NCBI RefSeq assembly: GCF_000346615.1
Contig: NZ_ANNU01000035.1
Coordinates: 1 to 64,000 of the forward strand
Direction: 5' to 3'
Origin: Nafulsella turpanensis ZLM-10
Lineage (GTDB): Bacteria; Bacteroidota; Bacteroidia; Cytophagales; Cyclobacteriaceae
Length of the DNA: 64,000 bases
The notes beneath the pieces were generated by a model. It made no database searches. It had not been told where the DNA came from and worked only from the letters and a program-made list of their open reading frames with translations. This document shows, one piece after another, positions 41,385-50,177 of the stretch (positions are counted from its first letter, which is position 1; every line of letters starts with the position of its first letter). Both the position numbers and the translations under genes were made by a program.

Positions 41385-41990
41385 ATGGAATCAGGATCGA
41401 CAAACAGTAAAATTTTTGGTATAGGGCTTTCAAAAACCGGTACCACGAGCCTTGGAGCGGCACTGGAAATTTTAGGGTACAAAACAAAAGACTTTCCTTC
41501 TATTAAATATATCCCGCACTTCCTGCTCTATATTAAAGATAAGCACCTCCAGCATTACGATGCCTTTACGGATGTTCCGGTTATCCCTTTCTATAAAAAG
41601 TTAGACAAGAAGTTTCCCGGCTCCAAGTTTATATATACCTACCGCGAAAAGGAAGACTGGCTCAGGTCATGCGAATTGTACCCACGCTTTAACCTGCCCT
41701 TCCGGAAGCTTCCTTTAAAAATTATAAAACTTCGCACCCAGGTTTACGGCACCTACAAATTTGACAGGAATAAGTTTTCAGATGCTTACGATCGACATCA
41801 TGCCGATGTAATGAGCTATTTTAAGGAAAAGCCGGAGCAGCTACTTTGTATGAATATTATTAAAGGAGAAGAGTGGGAGCCTCTTTGCAACTTTCTGAAC
41901 CACCCTGTACCAGCAGTTCCGTTCCCTTCCAGGAATACAAGAAAAAATAATTACGACGGCCACCTGCTGAAGTACCAGAGAGACCTGTAA
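41385..41990 (+). CDS. Sulfotransferase-family protein
   Basis: Probable transfer of sulfate from PAPS to a carbohydrate or other acceptor. 201 aa. The 5'-phosphosulfate loop GLSKTGTTSLG (14-24) and the 3'-phosphate site YTYREKEDWLRSC (84-96, with Arg87 and Ser95) fit the short sulfotransferase type (Sulfotransfer_4-like). No signal peptide or membrane segment is present, so it would act in the cytoplasm. It is the first gene of the glycan cluster, 92 bases before a glycosyltransferase. The acceptor is unknown. Confidence 0.82.
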   Translation: MESGSTNSKIFGIGLSKTGTTSLGAALEILGYKTKDFPSIKYIPHFLLYIKDKHLQHYDAFTDVPVIPFYKKLDKKFPGSKFIYTYREKEDWLRSCELYPRFNLPFRKLPLKIIKLRTQVYGTYKFDRNKFSDAYDRHHADVMSYFKEKPEQLLCMNIIKGEEWEPLCNFLNHPVPAVPFPSRNTRKNNYDGHLLKYQRDL

Positions 41991-42082
41991 AACATCTGGC
42001 CTGCATCTACAGCCTGTAACATAGTTTTAGCACTCAGGTAGTTTAAAATAAATTTACCCGGAGGTAACATTTTCTTTTTATA

Positions 42083-43174
42083 ATGATGAATCTGCTCTTT
42101 CTTACCTACCAGGGCGATATGGCCGGCTCGACCAATTCCATTGCCTACCTCACCCAAGGACTCGCTGAAAGAGGCCACCAGGTATATATAGGATGCAGAA
42201 AGGAAAGCCTGCTCTACGGTATGCTGGAGAATAGCAGGGTTCACCTTATCCCGATGGAGTTTAAAGGTAAACTCGACAGACAAAACATGCGGCAAATCCG
42301 CGATGCTGTCCGCCGGTATAACATACAGATCATTAATGCACAAAGCAGTAAAGATCGGTACACCAGCATTTTTGCCCGCTGGCTTTACCGGCTTCCGGTT
42401 AAAATTGTGCATACCCGACGCCAAAATCCGGAAAGTATAGGAGGATGGCTGCAGAACACTTTTTATGTAAAGGGCACTGATAAAATAGTCGTAATCAGTG
42501 ATGGCCTCAAAAATACTTTTATAAAAAAAGGTATCCCCGCCGAACACCTGGAGGTGCTGTACAATGGTATGCACCCGATGCGCTTTAAGCTTCACCAGCC
42601 GGAGCGAACAGAATTGCTCAGAAAAAATTTTAAACTTGCTCCCTCCAGCCAGGTGATTGGCTTTGTGGGCAGAAAAAAGAACCAGGAACAGTTACTTGAA
42701 GCGCTTGCTTATTTGCCGGAAGAGGTAATAGTGCTATTCGTGGGTATTGAGGAGAAAGACCTGCTGCCTTACCTGCAAAAGATTACCCCCCGCCAGCGGA
42801 TCATCTTTGCAGGACAAGTACCACCGGATGATGTCATTAACTTTTACCCGCTCTTTAATGTAAATGTTCTGGCTTCTACCATGGATGGGTTCGGCCTGGT
42901 GCTACTGGAGGCCATGGGCATGGGCGTACCTGTAATTGGAACAGATTTCCCTGGCATTAATGATGTAATACAGGACGGGCAAAGCGGCCTCCTTTTTGAG
43001 GATGGCAATGCCAGAGATTTAGCCGAAAAGATAAATCGTGTACTGAACGATGAAGCTCTAATGATAAAGCTGATTACCAATGGAAAAGAACGGGCACTAA
43101 AAACTTTTTCGATAGAAAACACTATTCAGGCCTATGAGCAATTCTTTTCCCGCCTGATACAGCAGGGGGTTTAA
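42083..43174 (+). CDS. Glycosyltransferase, GT4 family
   Basis: Retaining glycosyltransferase with a GT-B fold, 363 aa. The N-terminal acceptor domain starts NLLFLTYQGDMAGSTNSIAY. The donor domain has GFVGRKKNQEQLLEAL and the family E-x7-E region as STMDGFGLVLLEAMGMG, where the first position is Asp. No membrane segment is seen. Donor and acceptor sugars cannot be told. It belongs to the surface-glycan cluster with the sulfotransferase upstream. Confidence 0.9.
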   Translation: MMNLLFLTYQGDMAGSTNSIAYLTQGLAERGHQVYIGCRKESLLYGMLENSRVHLIPMEFKGKLDRQNMRQIRDAVRRYNIQIINAQSSKDRYTSIFARWLYRLPVKIVHTRRQNPESIGGWLQNTFYVKGTDKIVVISDGLKNTFIKKGIPAEHLEVLYNGMHPMRFKLHQPERTELLRKNFKLAPSSQVIGFVGRKKNQEQLLEALAYLPEEVIVLFVGIEEKDLLPYLQKITPRQRIIFAGQVPPDDVINFYPLFNVNVLASTMDGFGLVLLEAMGMGVPVIGTDFPGINDVIQDGQSGLLFEDGNARDLAEKINRVLNDEALMIKLITNGKERALKTFSIENTIQAYEQFFSRLIQQGV

Positions 43175-43204
43175 GAATACCAGCTCCAGTAACAGTGGCT
43201 GCCA

Positions 43205-43240
43205 GAGCGAAACATCCTATTGCTCCGGGTTTTTCTTTTT
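43205..43240 (+). terminator. Weak terminator after the first GT4 gene
   Basis: A 6-bp stem (GAGCGA 43205-43210 with TTGCTC 43220-43225, one G-U) is followed by CGGG and a long T-rich run. It lies 30 bases after the glycosyltransferase stop. Confidence 0.45.
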
Positions 43241-43249
43241 TATCAGCTC

Positions 43250-43280
43250 TTTCTAATTTAGAGCCATCCATCTACCTTTG
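43250..43280 (+). promoter_or_regulatory. Candidate promoter upstream of the GT2 gene
   Basis: TTTC (43250-43253, three of four matches to TTTG), a 19-base spacer and TACCTTTG (43273-43280, an exact TAnnTTTG). The first confident gene downstream starts 323 bases later, so either the short frame at 43311 is translated or there is a long leader. Confidence 0.45.
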
Positions 43281-43310
43281 TAAGAGAACCACTTAGCATT
43301 ACTATTCTGT

Positions 43311-43607
43311 TTGAAGCCTTCTATCACAGCAGTCCTTCCATCCCTGCAACATCAGAAAACACCTAAAGCCCTTGCGGGTTTAGCTGCTGCCATCAATTTC
43401 CTTCTTCCTGCTCAAGCTTTTGGCAGGGCTTATGGCCCCATGGGTATTGATTTCACCAGCTACCTTTTATCGAGAGAGACCTTACTCCCAGGAGCGAAGC
43501 CTTACCAGAGGGAAACGGTTTTTCCCTTTATTTATCCCGTATTCTCTGGTACTGCCCTGATGTTCAGCCAGGCCTATTCATCCACTCCTGTAATCAGTCA
43601 GCCATGA
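43311..43607 (+). CDS. Doubtful 98-residue frame ahead of the GT2 gene
   Basis: An open frame with a TTG start and no recognised family. It has a mildly hydrophobic stretch around residues 20-40 and no signal peptide pattern. Two points favour it: it starts about 30 bases after a promoter-like pair, and its TGA overlaps the ATG of the next gene in an ATGA arrangement. Against it, the composition looks unselected and the start is weak. It may be an untranslated leader or a gene remnant. It covers most of the 429-base stretch 43175-43603, which otherwise holds only the weak terminator and promoter listed. Confidence 0.25.
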   Translation: MKPSITAVLPSLQHQKTPKALAGLAAAINFLLPAQAFGRAYGPMGIDFTSYLLSRETLLPGAKPYQRETVFPFIYPVFSGTALMFSQAYSSTPVISQP

Positions 43608-44368
43608 TAAAACTTTCTGCGGTCATCATTACTTTAAATGAAGAGCGGAATATCGCCAGGTGCCTTAGCTCTCTGCAGGGAGTGGCCGATGAAATTATTG
43701 TGCTGGATTCCTTTTCTACAGATAAAACGGAAGCGATTTGTCGGGAGTATGGGGTAAAATTCCTGGCCCACCCCTTCGAGGGGCACATTCAGCAAAAAAA
43801 TATGGTTGCTGACATGGCCAGCCACCCTTATGTACTGGCTCTCGATGCGGACGAGGCGCTTTCCGAAGAATTACGCGCCTCGATTCTGGCCGTAAAGGAA
43901 AATCCTGAATACGATGCTTATCAATTTAACCGCCTCACGAACTATTGCGGCCACTGGGTTACCTATGCCGGCTGGTACCCCGATGTAAAGCTTCGTCTGT
44001 GGAAGAAAAACAAAGGTCACTGGGGCGGTTCCAATCCGCACGACAAGATAATAATAGAAAAGGGAAGCTCAGTTGGATCCCTCAGGGGAGACCTGCTGCA
44101 TTATTCTTACTACACCATTTCGCAGCACATTAAGCAAACCAACTCTTTTTCGGATATCGCCGCAAAGGAAGCTTTCCGGAAAGGAGAAAAAGCTTCCTTT
44201 CTGAAAATTGTCCTGAATCCGCTCTTTACCTTTATTAAAAAATACTTCTTTCAGCGGGGTTTTACCGGCGGCTGGTATGGATTCATTATTTGCATTAACT
44301 CCGCTTTCGGAAAATTTCTGAAGTATGTGAAGCTAATGGAACTCCACCAGAGCGCTAAGGCTTCTTAG
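43604..44368 (+). CDS. Glycosyltransferase, GT2 family (WaaE/KdtX-like)
   Basis: Inverting glycosyltransferase, 254 aa. The GT-A fold begins LSAVIITLNEERNIARCL, followed by VLDSFSTDKTEAI and the metal-binding DAD motif (81-83) in LALDADEAL. The later WYPDVKLRLWKKNKGHWGG region resembles enzymes that add a sugar to lipopolysaccharide core. The C-terminal part (about 205-245) has hydrophobic or amphipathic helices. The specific sugar is unknown. Its 3' end overlaps that of the convergent methyltransferase gene by 14 bases. Confidence 0.9.
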   Translation: MIKLSAVIITLNEERNIARCLSSLQGVADEIIVLDSFSTDKTEAICREYGVKFLAHPFEGHIQQKNMVADMASHPYVLALDADEALSEELRASILAVKENPEYDAYQFNRLTNYCGHWVTYAGWYPDVKLRLWKKNKGHWGGSNPHDKIIIEKGSSVGSLRGDLLHYSYYTISQHIKQTNSFSDIAAKEAFRKGEKASFLKIVLNPLFTFIKKYFFQRGFTGGWYGFIICINSAFGKFLKYVKLMELHQSAKAS

Positions 44369-45089
44369 CCACCGCTTTTACAATCATGGTCTCACCGAAA
44401 AGGAGGGGCTTTGAGAAGGATTTTTGCAGAATGTCTTTGTTTTTTTCCTTCTGTTCAGCCGCTTTTTCTTCCTTACCATATACAAAGCGCGTAAAGAGGT
44501 AAGACACAGGTGCAAAGGGTGCATAGACATAACTAATCCCTTTTACCCGGTTGGTCTCCACCCTGGTAATCTCAAACCGGTTGGTATGCAGCAGGTATCT
44601 TACCTCCGGGTAAGAGATCATGTTAATGTGGTGCAGGGGCGTTGGATTCAGCTCATTCAGGGGGCTTTTGGCTTTGTTATGATGGCCTGTCCAGAACCAC
44701 CGCCAGCGTGAGCGGATGGAAGAAATGTTTGGCGTGGAGATAATCAGGTGCCCGCCCGGCCTTAACACCCTATGGCACTCGCGCACAAAATCGAAGGGGC
44801 GCTCAATGTGTTCAATCCCGTCGATACATACCACGGCGCAAAAGGTGTTGTCGTCGTAAGGCAGTCGCTTATTCATATCGGCCTGTCGGAAATTCCTGTT
44901 CTCCACCATCATAATGTTTTCAATATCGGCAGAGTGTACTTCTATATTCTGCTGCAGCAGGCGGTTGGTAAAAGCCCCCGCTCCACTGGGGATGTCCAGC
45001 ACCTTTTTGCAGTCTTTATCTTCCAGTAGCAGCCTGGCTACTACATTATGCGTGTTTTTAGAAGTGTTTTCAGGAATTTGCTTTTGCAT
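44355..45089 (-). CDS. Class I SAM-dependent methyltransferase
   Basis: 244 aa from the ATG at 45089 (MQKQIPENTSKN). A TTG three codons earlier is possible. Motif I is VLDIPSGAGAFTNRL, followed by the acidic ADIENI position and PYDDNTFCAVVCIDGIEHIE, and LRPGGHLIISTPN after it, the pattern of UbiE/Methyltransf_11-type enzymes. The substrate is unknown. Its place among glycosyltransferases suggests a glycan or glycolipid intermediate (inference). It is transcribed toward the GT2 gene and overlaps it by 14 bases. Confidence 0.88.
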   Translation of the reverse strand: MQKQIPENTSKNTHNVVARLLLEDKDCKKVLDIPSGAGAFTNRLLQQNIEVHSADIENIMMVENRNFRQADMNKRLPYDDNTFCAVVCIDGIEHIERPFDFVRECHRVLRPGGHLIISTPNISSIRSRWRWFWTGHHNKAKSPLNELNPTPLHHINMISYPEVRYLLHTNRFEITRVETNRVKGISYVYAPFAPVSYLFTRFVYGKEEKAAEQKEKNKDILQKSFSKPLLFGETMIVKAVAKKP

Positions 45090-45193
45090 AGCGCTCAACT
45101 AAGAATATGGCCGCAAAAATACTAATAATTATTTTCTCCACAGGATTTTACCTAATTTTAGCCCTCCTGATTGGCGTACTAAACTGATAAAAT

Positions 45194-46285
45194 TTGAAAG
45201 TCTTACACCTTAGCTCTGAAAGCAGCTGGCGCGGCGGTGAGCAGCAAATTGCTTACCTCATAGAAGAACTGACTAAGGCAGGTGTTCAGAATATTGTTGC
45301 CTGTCGCAAACATTCGGCCTTTGAAAGCTACTGTCAGAAGAAGGAAATTCCACACATCAGCCTCAACTTCACCAGCTCTCTTAATATCGCTACTGCCCTT
45401 CGTATAAAGCGCTACTGCCAGGAGCAGCAGCCCGATCTGATGCACCTGCACAGTTCCAAGAGCCATAGCCTGGCAGTTCTTTCCGGCTGGCTCGGAAATT
45501 CTACCCCCATGATCCTCAGCCGGAGAGTCGACTTCCACCTCAAAACCAACTGGCTTTCGCAAAAGAAATACAACTACCCGGGCATTCGCCGCATCATTTG
45601 TGTTTCCGATGCCATCAAGGAAATTGTACAGAGTGATATTAAGCAGCCGGAAAAGGCGGTTACCGTGCATAGTGGTATCGATTTAAAAAAGTTCTCTGCC
45701 AAAGCTTCAGAAGGCCAGCTTCGAAAGCAATATAATATTCCGGCCAATTACTGGCTGGTAGGGAATACTGCTGCCATTGCCCCACATAAAGATTACTTTA
45801 CTTTTGTGGATACCGTCGCCCTACTGGAGCAACAGAACTTCCCTGCCTACTATTTTATTATCGGTACCGGACCAATGGAGCAGGAGATTAAAAATTATGT
45901 AGCTACCAAGGGCCTGGAAAAGAAAATTATTTTTACCGGCTTTCTCCATAATATCCCCTCTATTCTGCCTGAGCTGGACCTCTTCCTGATGACCTCCAAA
46001 ACGGAAGGTTTAGGCACCAGCCTGCTCGATGCTTTTGCCAGCGGGGTAGCAGTGGTGGCTACCGCTGCGGGAGGAGTACCCGAAATTGTACTGCATGAGC
46101 AAACCGGATTACTGGCCCCTGTTGGGAAGCCAAAAGAAATAGCCTATGAAGTACAGCGGCTGTATAAAGATGTTAAGCTGCAGGAACAGCTAAAAAAAGG
46201 AGCCTATGAGCTGGTTCAACAATTCTCAAAAGAGGAAACGGCCCGGAAAACGCTGGACATTTACCGGGAGGTATTAAGCGAGTAG
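45194..46285 (+). CDS. Glycosyltransferase, GT4 family, TTG start
   Basis: GT-B glycosyltransferase, 363 aa. It starts KVLHLSSESSWRGGEQQIAY, a typical GT4 N-terminus. The donor site has HKDYFTFVDTVALLEQ, IGTGPMEQEI and SKTEGLGTSLLDAFASGV, where the E-x7-E pair is Glu/Asp. The start is TTG at 45194-45196: a stop codon lies two codons upstream and the first internal ATG is about 80 residues in. It is divergent from the methyltransferase. Substrate unknown. Confidence 0.9.
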   Translation: MKVLHLSSESSWRGGEQQIAYLIEELTKAGVQNIVACRKHSAFESYCQKKEIPHISLNFTSSLNIATALRIKRYCQEQQPDLMHLHSSKSHSLAVLSGWLGNSTPMILSRRVDFHLKTNWLSQKKYNYPGIRRIICVSDAIKEIVQSDIKQPEKAVTVHSGIDLKKFSAKASEGQLRKQYNIPANYWLVGNTAAIAPHKDYFTFVDTVALLEQQNFPAYYFIIGTGPMEQEIKNYVATKGLEKKIIFTGFLHNIPSILPELDLFLMTSKTEGLGTSLLDAFASGVAVVATAAGGVPEIVLHEQTGLLAPVGKPKEIAYEVQRLYKDVKLQEQLKKGAYELVQQFSKEETARKTLDIYREVLSE

Positions 46286-46327
46286 TAAGCCGCTTCCTTA
46301 TCTTTCAGGAGCCAGAACTCCCTCAAC

Positions 46328-47605
46328 TCAGTAACCATATTTTTCTTTCCACAGTGCCTGCAGGCGTTTCCGCATTTCATTTTCGCGTGCATTGTGGCCG
46401 GGGTCGTATAGCTTTGTATTGGCTACCCCATCGGGCAAAAACTCCTGCTTTACAAAATTCTGGTCATAATCGTGGGCATATTTATATCCTGCCCCATACC
46501 CCTGGTCCTTCATCAGGCGGGTAGGCGCATTGCGCAGGTGCATAGGAACAGGTAAATCGCCGGTTTCTTTTACCAGGCGGCGCGCATCCTTAATGGCCAT
46601 ATAACTGGCATTGCTTTTGGGCGAACAGGCAAGATAAGTAGCGCACTGGCTGAGAATGATCTCCGCCTCCGGATAGCCGATTACCGCCACCGCCTGGAAG
46701 CAGTTGGTAGCAATAACGAGCGCCGTGGGATTGGCGTTACCTATATCTTCGGAAGCCGCAATTAATAAGCGCCTTGCAATAAATTTCACATCTTCACCGC
46801 CCTCCAGCATACGGGCCAGGTAGTAAACGGCCGCATTAGGGTCGCTGCCCCTGATAGATTTGATAAAGGCTGAAATAATATCGTAATGCTGCTCCCCGCT
46901 TTTATCATAAACCGCTACCTTTTGCTGGGCAATCAGGGTAACAGCTGCATCGGTAATGACTGCGGGATCCTTTAAGCTATCGGCCACCAGCTCCAGCAGG
47001 TTCAGCAGCTTACGGGCATCCCCGCCGCTGATCTTAAACAGCGCTCCATACTCCTCTACCTCGATTGCCCGCTCCCGCAGGCGAACATCTTCTTTCAGCA
47101 CTTTCCGAACCAGCCTTTTAAGGTCCTCCTCCTGCAGTCCTTTTAAGGTATAAACCTGGCAGCGCGACAGAAGAGCCGCATTTACTTCGAAGCTGGGATT
47201 TTCGGTAGTGGCGCCAATAAGGGTAATGGTTCCTTTTTCCACTGCCGCCAGTAAAGCATCCTGCTGCGATTTACTGAAGCGATGGATCTCATCAATAAAC
47301 AGAATGGTGCGGCTCAGGCCTTTGGCACGGCTAATCACCTCCCGCACTTCCTTTACACCGCTGCTAATGGCGCTGAGGGTAAAAAAGGTAGCCTTTACCT
47401 GGTGGGCAATAATGTTAGCCAGGGTGGTTTTACCCACTCCCGGAGGTCCCCACAGGATCATGCTCGGAACGGCCCCGGCTCTAATCATGCTCCGCAAAAT
47501 TCCCTGCTCCCCCACCAGGTGCTCCTGACCAATAAGGTCGTCGAGGCTTTGCGGGCGCATCCGCTCGGCCAGTGGCTGTATTTTTTGATCTGCAAAAAGG
47601 TCCAT
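46328..47605 (-). CDS. rarA: Replication-associated recombination protein A (RarA/MgsA-type AAA+ ATPase)
   Basis: Clamp-loader-like AAA+ ATPase that acts at stalled replication forks. 425 aa from [22 protein letters not shown] two codons upstream is ignored. Walker [11 protein letters not shown] (about 52-61), Walker [10 protein letters not shown], sensor 1 GATTENPSF and the C-terminal tetramerisation part with [19 protein letters not shown] are all present. It is convergent with the GT4 gene across 42 bases. Confidence 0.95.
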   Translation of the reverse strand: MDLFADQKIQPLAERMRPQSLDDLIGQEHLVGEQGILRSMIRAGAVPSMILWGPPGVGKTTLANIIAHQVKATFFTLSAISSGVKEVREVISRAKGLSRTILFIDEIHRFSKSQQDALLAAVEKGTITLIGATTENPSFEVNAALLSRCQVYTLKGLQEEDLKRLVRKVLKEDVRLRERAIEVEEYGALFKISGGDARKLLNLLELVADSLKDPAVITDAAVTLIAQQKVAVYDKSGEQHYDIISAFIKSIRGSDPNAAVYYLARMLEGGEDVKFIARRLLIAASEDIGNANPTALVIATNCFQAVAVIGYPEAEIILSQCATYLACSPKSNASYMAIKDARRLVKETGDLPVPMHLRNAPTRLMKDQGYGAGYKYAHDYDQNFVKQEFLPDGVANTKLYDPGHNARENEMRKRLQALWKEKYGY

Positions 47606-47692
47606 AACCAAAAATAAGAAGATCCCGCCACACTTTAATCCCTGCAGGTAAAGCTTTTTAATGTTCAGCCATTAAGATTACGGCAGATGCTC

Positions 47693-47700
47693 TACCTTTG
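47693..47700 (+). promoter_or_regulatory. -7 element almost touching the EamA start codon
   Basis: TACCTTTG is an exact TAnnTTTG match ending 4 bases before the ATG at 47705, so transcription would begin at or next to the start codon and give a leaderless mRNA. The -33 position has no good TTTG, so this may be chance. Confidence 0.3.
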
Positions 47701-47704
47701 CCGC

Positions 47705-48619
47705 ATGAATAAATGGAAAATCCATGGAGCTCTTGCTGCCGCCAACCTTATATATGGTGCCAATTACTCCATTGCCAAAGCCGTAATGCCGGAGTATATC
47801 CGGCCCTTCGGCTTTATCTTTGCCCGGGTGGTATTTGGCACTATGCTGTTCTGGCTGTTTAATGTACTTATCCGGAATGGCGAAAAGGTTGAGCGGAAGG
47901 ACCTTCCCCTCCTGGCCCTGTGCGGACTTTTAGGGGTAGCTGCCAACCAGCTCCTGTTTTTCTCGGGACTTAACCTTACCAGCCCTATTAATGCCTCGCT
48001 TATTACCACCATTATGCCGCTTATTTTACTCCCTATTGCTGCTGTACAGCTTAAGGAAAGAATTACAGCCCGCAAGGTAACAGGGGTTATTTTAGGTTTG
48101 AGTGGTGCTGCCCTGCTCATTTCGAATAAAAACACCATTTCCCTGCAAAACAGCCAGCTAGCCGGCGACCTCATGATTTTTCTGAATGCCACTGCCTTTT
48201 CTTTTTACCTGGTGCTGGTAAAACCGCTCATGCAGAAGTACAAAGCCCAAACAGTGATAAAATGGGTATTCTTCTTTGGGATGATTGTAGTGGTGCCTTT
48301 TGGCTGGGAAGATTTTATGGCAGTAAGCTGGGGGCAGTTGCCTGCCAATGCATGGATGGCTATTCTGTATGTGGTACTCTTCACCACTTTTTTTGCCTAC
48401 CTGCTCAATACATGGGCATTAAAATACATGAGCTCATCGGTTGTGGCCATTTACGCCTATATGCAGCCTGTTTTTGCAACCATGATAGCCGTCTGGATTG
48501 GTCAGGACTCTTTCACCCTGGAAAAAAGCATGTACAGCCTTTTAATTTTTGCAGGCGTATACCTGGTTACCCGGCCGGCAGGAGCACAAAAAATAGCGCT
48601 ACGTAAAAATGATGTTTAA
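47705..48619 (+). CDS. EamA/DMT-superfamily permease
   Basis: Inner-membrane transporter of the drug/metabolite superfamily. 304 aa from MNKWKIHGALAAANLIYGAN with about ten hydrophobic segments in two EamA repeats. NLIYGANYSIAK near the start and SPINASLITTIMPLILLP in the first repeat are typical. The second repeat includes YLLNTWALKYMSSSVVAIYA. Exported substrate unknown. It is a lone gene followed by a 506-base gap. Confidence 0.92.
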   Translation: MNKWKIHGALAAANLIYGANYSIAKAVMPEYIRPFGFIFARVVFGTMLFWLFNVLIRNGEKVERKDLPLLALCGLLGVAANQLLFFSGLNLTSPINASLITTIMPLILLPIAAVQLKERITARKVTGVILGLSGAALLISNKNTISLQNSQLAGDLMIFLNATAFSFYLVLVKPLMQKYKAQTVIKWVFFFGMIVVVPFGWEDFMAVSWGQLPANAWMAILYVVLFTTFFAYLLNTWALKYMSSSVVAIYAYMQPVFATMIAVWIGQDSFTLEKSMYSLLIFAGVYLVTRPAGAQKIALRKNDV

Positions 48620-49067
48620 ACTATGCAAAAACTTACTTTCAACCAATCCGCTATTTAATCTTTAAAAAGGATAATTAATAAAAATATTTTTACATTAAAC
48701 GCTATGATTTTTCATTTTTAACTGTATCTTTGAAATAGATTCTGGCAGTAAAAGATATTTTTTAAACTGAACATTACATTATTTTTTAATATTTCTTGGC
48801 TATTTGCGGGTTGTAGACTTTTTGCCAGCATTCAATAGTAGGTTGGGTATTTTTTCGAATAACAAACTTTTTACCCTCACTTGACCTACTATTTTTATTT
48901 TTTCAGGCTCATCCAATTTCTTTTAGCCTTTTCAGATTCCTTTTTTCCCGCGCCCTTTCATCTCATTTGAACAGTTCAGACTCTGACTATATCTCTCAAC
49001 CTGCTTTTCAGTCAGGGCCAGTTCACATTATATTTCAGCACCTACCATAAAATGTTTAAGCTCCTGC
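48620..49067. other. AT-rich intergenic stretch between the EamA and threonine aldolase genes
   Basis: No coding frame of note was found on either strand. It contains a -7-like TATCTTTG on the plus strand (48726-48733) without a good -33, and the structured T-tailed element listed at 48834-48903. The remainder is featureless A/T-rich DNA. Confidence 0.5.
48834..48903 (+). terminator. Structured element with T-tail, terminator or end of a small RNA
   Basis: Outer arms AATAGTAGGT (48834-48843) and ACCTACTATT (48884-48893) pair over 10 bp. Inner GGGTA (48845-48849) pairs with TACCC (48872-48876), and a T-rich run follows to 48903. It lies 215 bases after the EamA stop, farther than usual for that gene's terminator. 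A plus-strand RNA starting near 48740 and ending here would be about 165 nt long. Confidence 0.4.
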
Positions 49068-49102
49068 AAAAAAGCCCCCACTGTTGATACAGCAAGGGCT
49101 TT
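49068..49102 (-). terminator. Terminator after threonine aldolase
   Basis: The arms AAAGCCC (49071-49077) and GGGCTTT (49096-49102), with an inner CTGT/ACAG pairing and a T-run on the minus strand, 24 bases after the stop codon. Confidence 0.75.
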
Positions 49103-49125
49103 CAATAATTAAATAGCAGAATTCT

Positions 49126-50163
49126 TTAGGCAAAGGATATTTCATTCAGCACCTTTAGTAAGCGCTGCAGCATCTCCTCTGAAAAGTCAAGATGTGTCAC
49201 CATACGGATACTGTCTGGCCCGAATGCAATGGCTTTAATTTGTTCGGCCGCCAGACGTTCCAGAAATTCCTTCGTGGAAACTCCTTTGAGGGAAAAGAGT
49301 ACAATGTTTGTATCTACCGGCTCTACCGCAGCTACATAGGGCAACTGCTGCAAAACTTCACCTATTTTACGGGCACGGGCATTGTCTTCCTTTAGTCGTT
49401 CTACATGATGCTCCAGTGCATACACGCCTGCCGCGGCCAGATAACCAGCCTGTCGCATGCCGCCCCCCAACACCTTGCGGATTCTCCTTCCTTTCTTTAT
49501 ATGCTCCTTACTGCCCAGCAGCACAGAACCTACAGGAATGCCTAATCCTTTACTAAGGCAAATAGAAATAGTATCGAAATAACGACCGTACTCCCTGCTG
49601 TCCTCTCCTGTCTCCACCAGTGCATTAAACACCCTGGCTCCATCGAGGTGAAGGGGCAGCTGATGCTGGCGGCATACCTGGCTGATGGCCTCAATCTGGG
49701 CAAGGGTATAATAGCTCCCGCCCCCTTTATTTACCGTATTTTCAAGCGCTACCAGGGCCGTTGTGGGAAAGTGAATATCGTCCGGGTTGTTGATATTCTG
49801 TTCCACCATTTCCGGAGTAATAATTCCTCTCGGGCCCTGCAGAAGGCGTACCGAGGCTCCTGAGTTAAAAGCAATGCCGCCTCCTTCATAATTATAAATA
49901 TGAGCTTTCTGGTCGCAGATTACCTCCGTACCCGGCTGTGTATGAATTTTAATGGCAATCTGGTTAGTCATGGTACCGGAAGGGCAGAACAGGCCTGCCT
50001 CCATCCCAAAGAGCTCGGCAGTTTTCTGTTCCAGTGCCTGCACAGTAGGGTCTTCCCCCAGTACGTCATCCCCTACCTCGGCGCCCGTCATGGCCTGTAA
50101 CATGCCGAAGCCTGGCTTGGTTACGGTATCGCTTCGCAGGTCAATTATCTTTTCATTCTTCAT
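49126..50163 (-). CDS. ltaE: Low-specificity L-threonine aldolase
   Basis: PLP enzyme of fold type I that splits threonine or allo-threonine to glycine and acetaldehyde. 345 aa. DLRSDTVTKPGFGM opens the protein. His88 (AHIYNYEGGG) would stack on PLP, LHLDGARVFN (172-181) holds the PLP Asp and Arg, and Lys205 in SICLSKGLGIPVG would form the internal aldimine. It follows the phosphodiesterase gene after 14 bases and is probably cotranscribed. Confidence 0.93.
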   Translation of the reverse strand: MKNEKIIDLRSDTVTKPGFGMLQAMTGAEVGDDVLGEDPTVQALEQKTAELFGMEAGLFCPSGTMTNQIAIKIHTQPGTEVICDQKAHIYNYEGGGIAFNSGASVRLLQGPRGIITPEMVEQNINNPDDIHFPTTALVALENTVNKGGGSYYTLAQIEAISQVCRQHQLPLHLDGARVFNALVETGEDSREYGRYFDTISICLSKGLGIPVGSVLLGSKEHIKKGRRIRKVLGGGMRQAGYLAAAGVYALEHHVERLKEDNARARKIGEVLQQLPYVAAVEPVDTNIVLFSLKGVSTKEFLERLAAEQIKAIAFGPDSIRMVTHLDFSEEMLQRLLKVLNEISFA

Positions 50164-50177
50164 ATTCTTGCGCGTAA

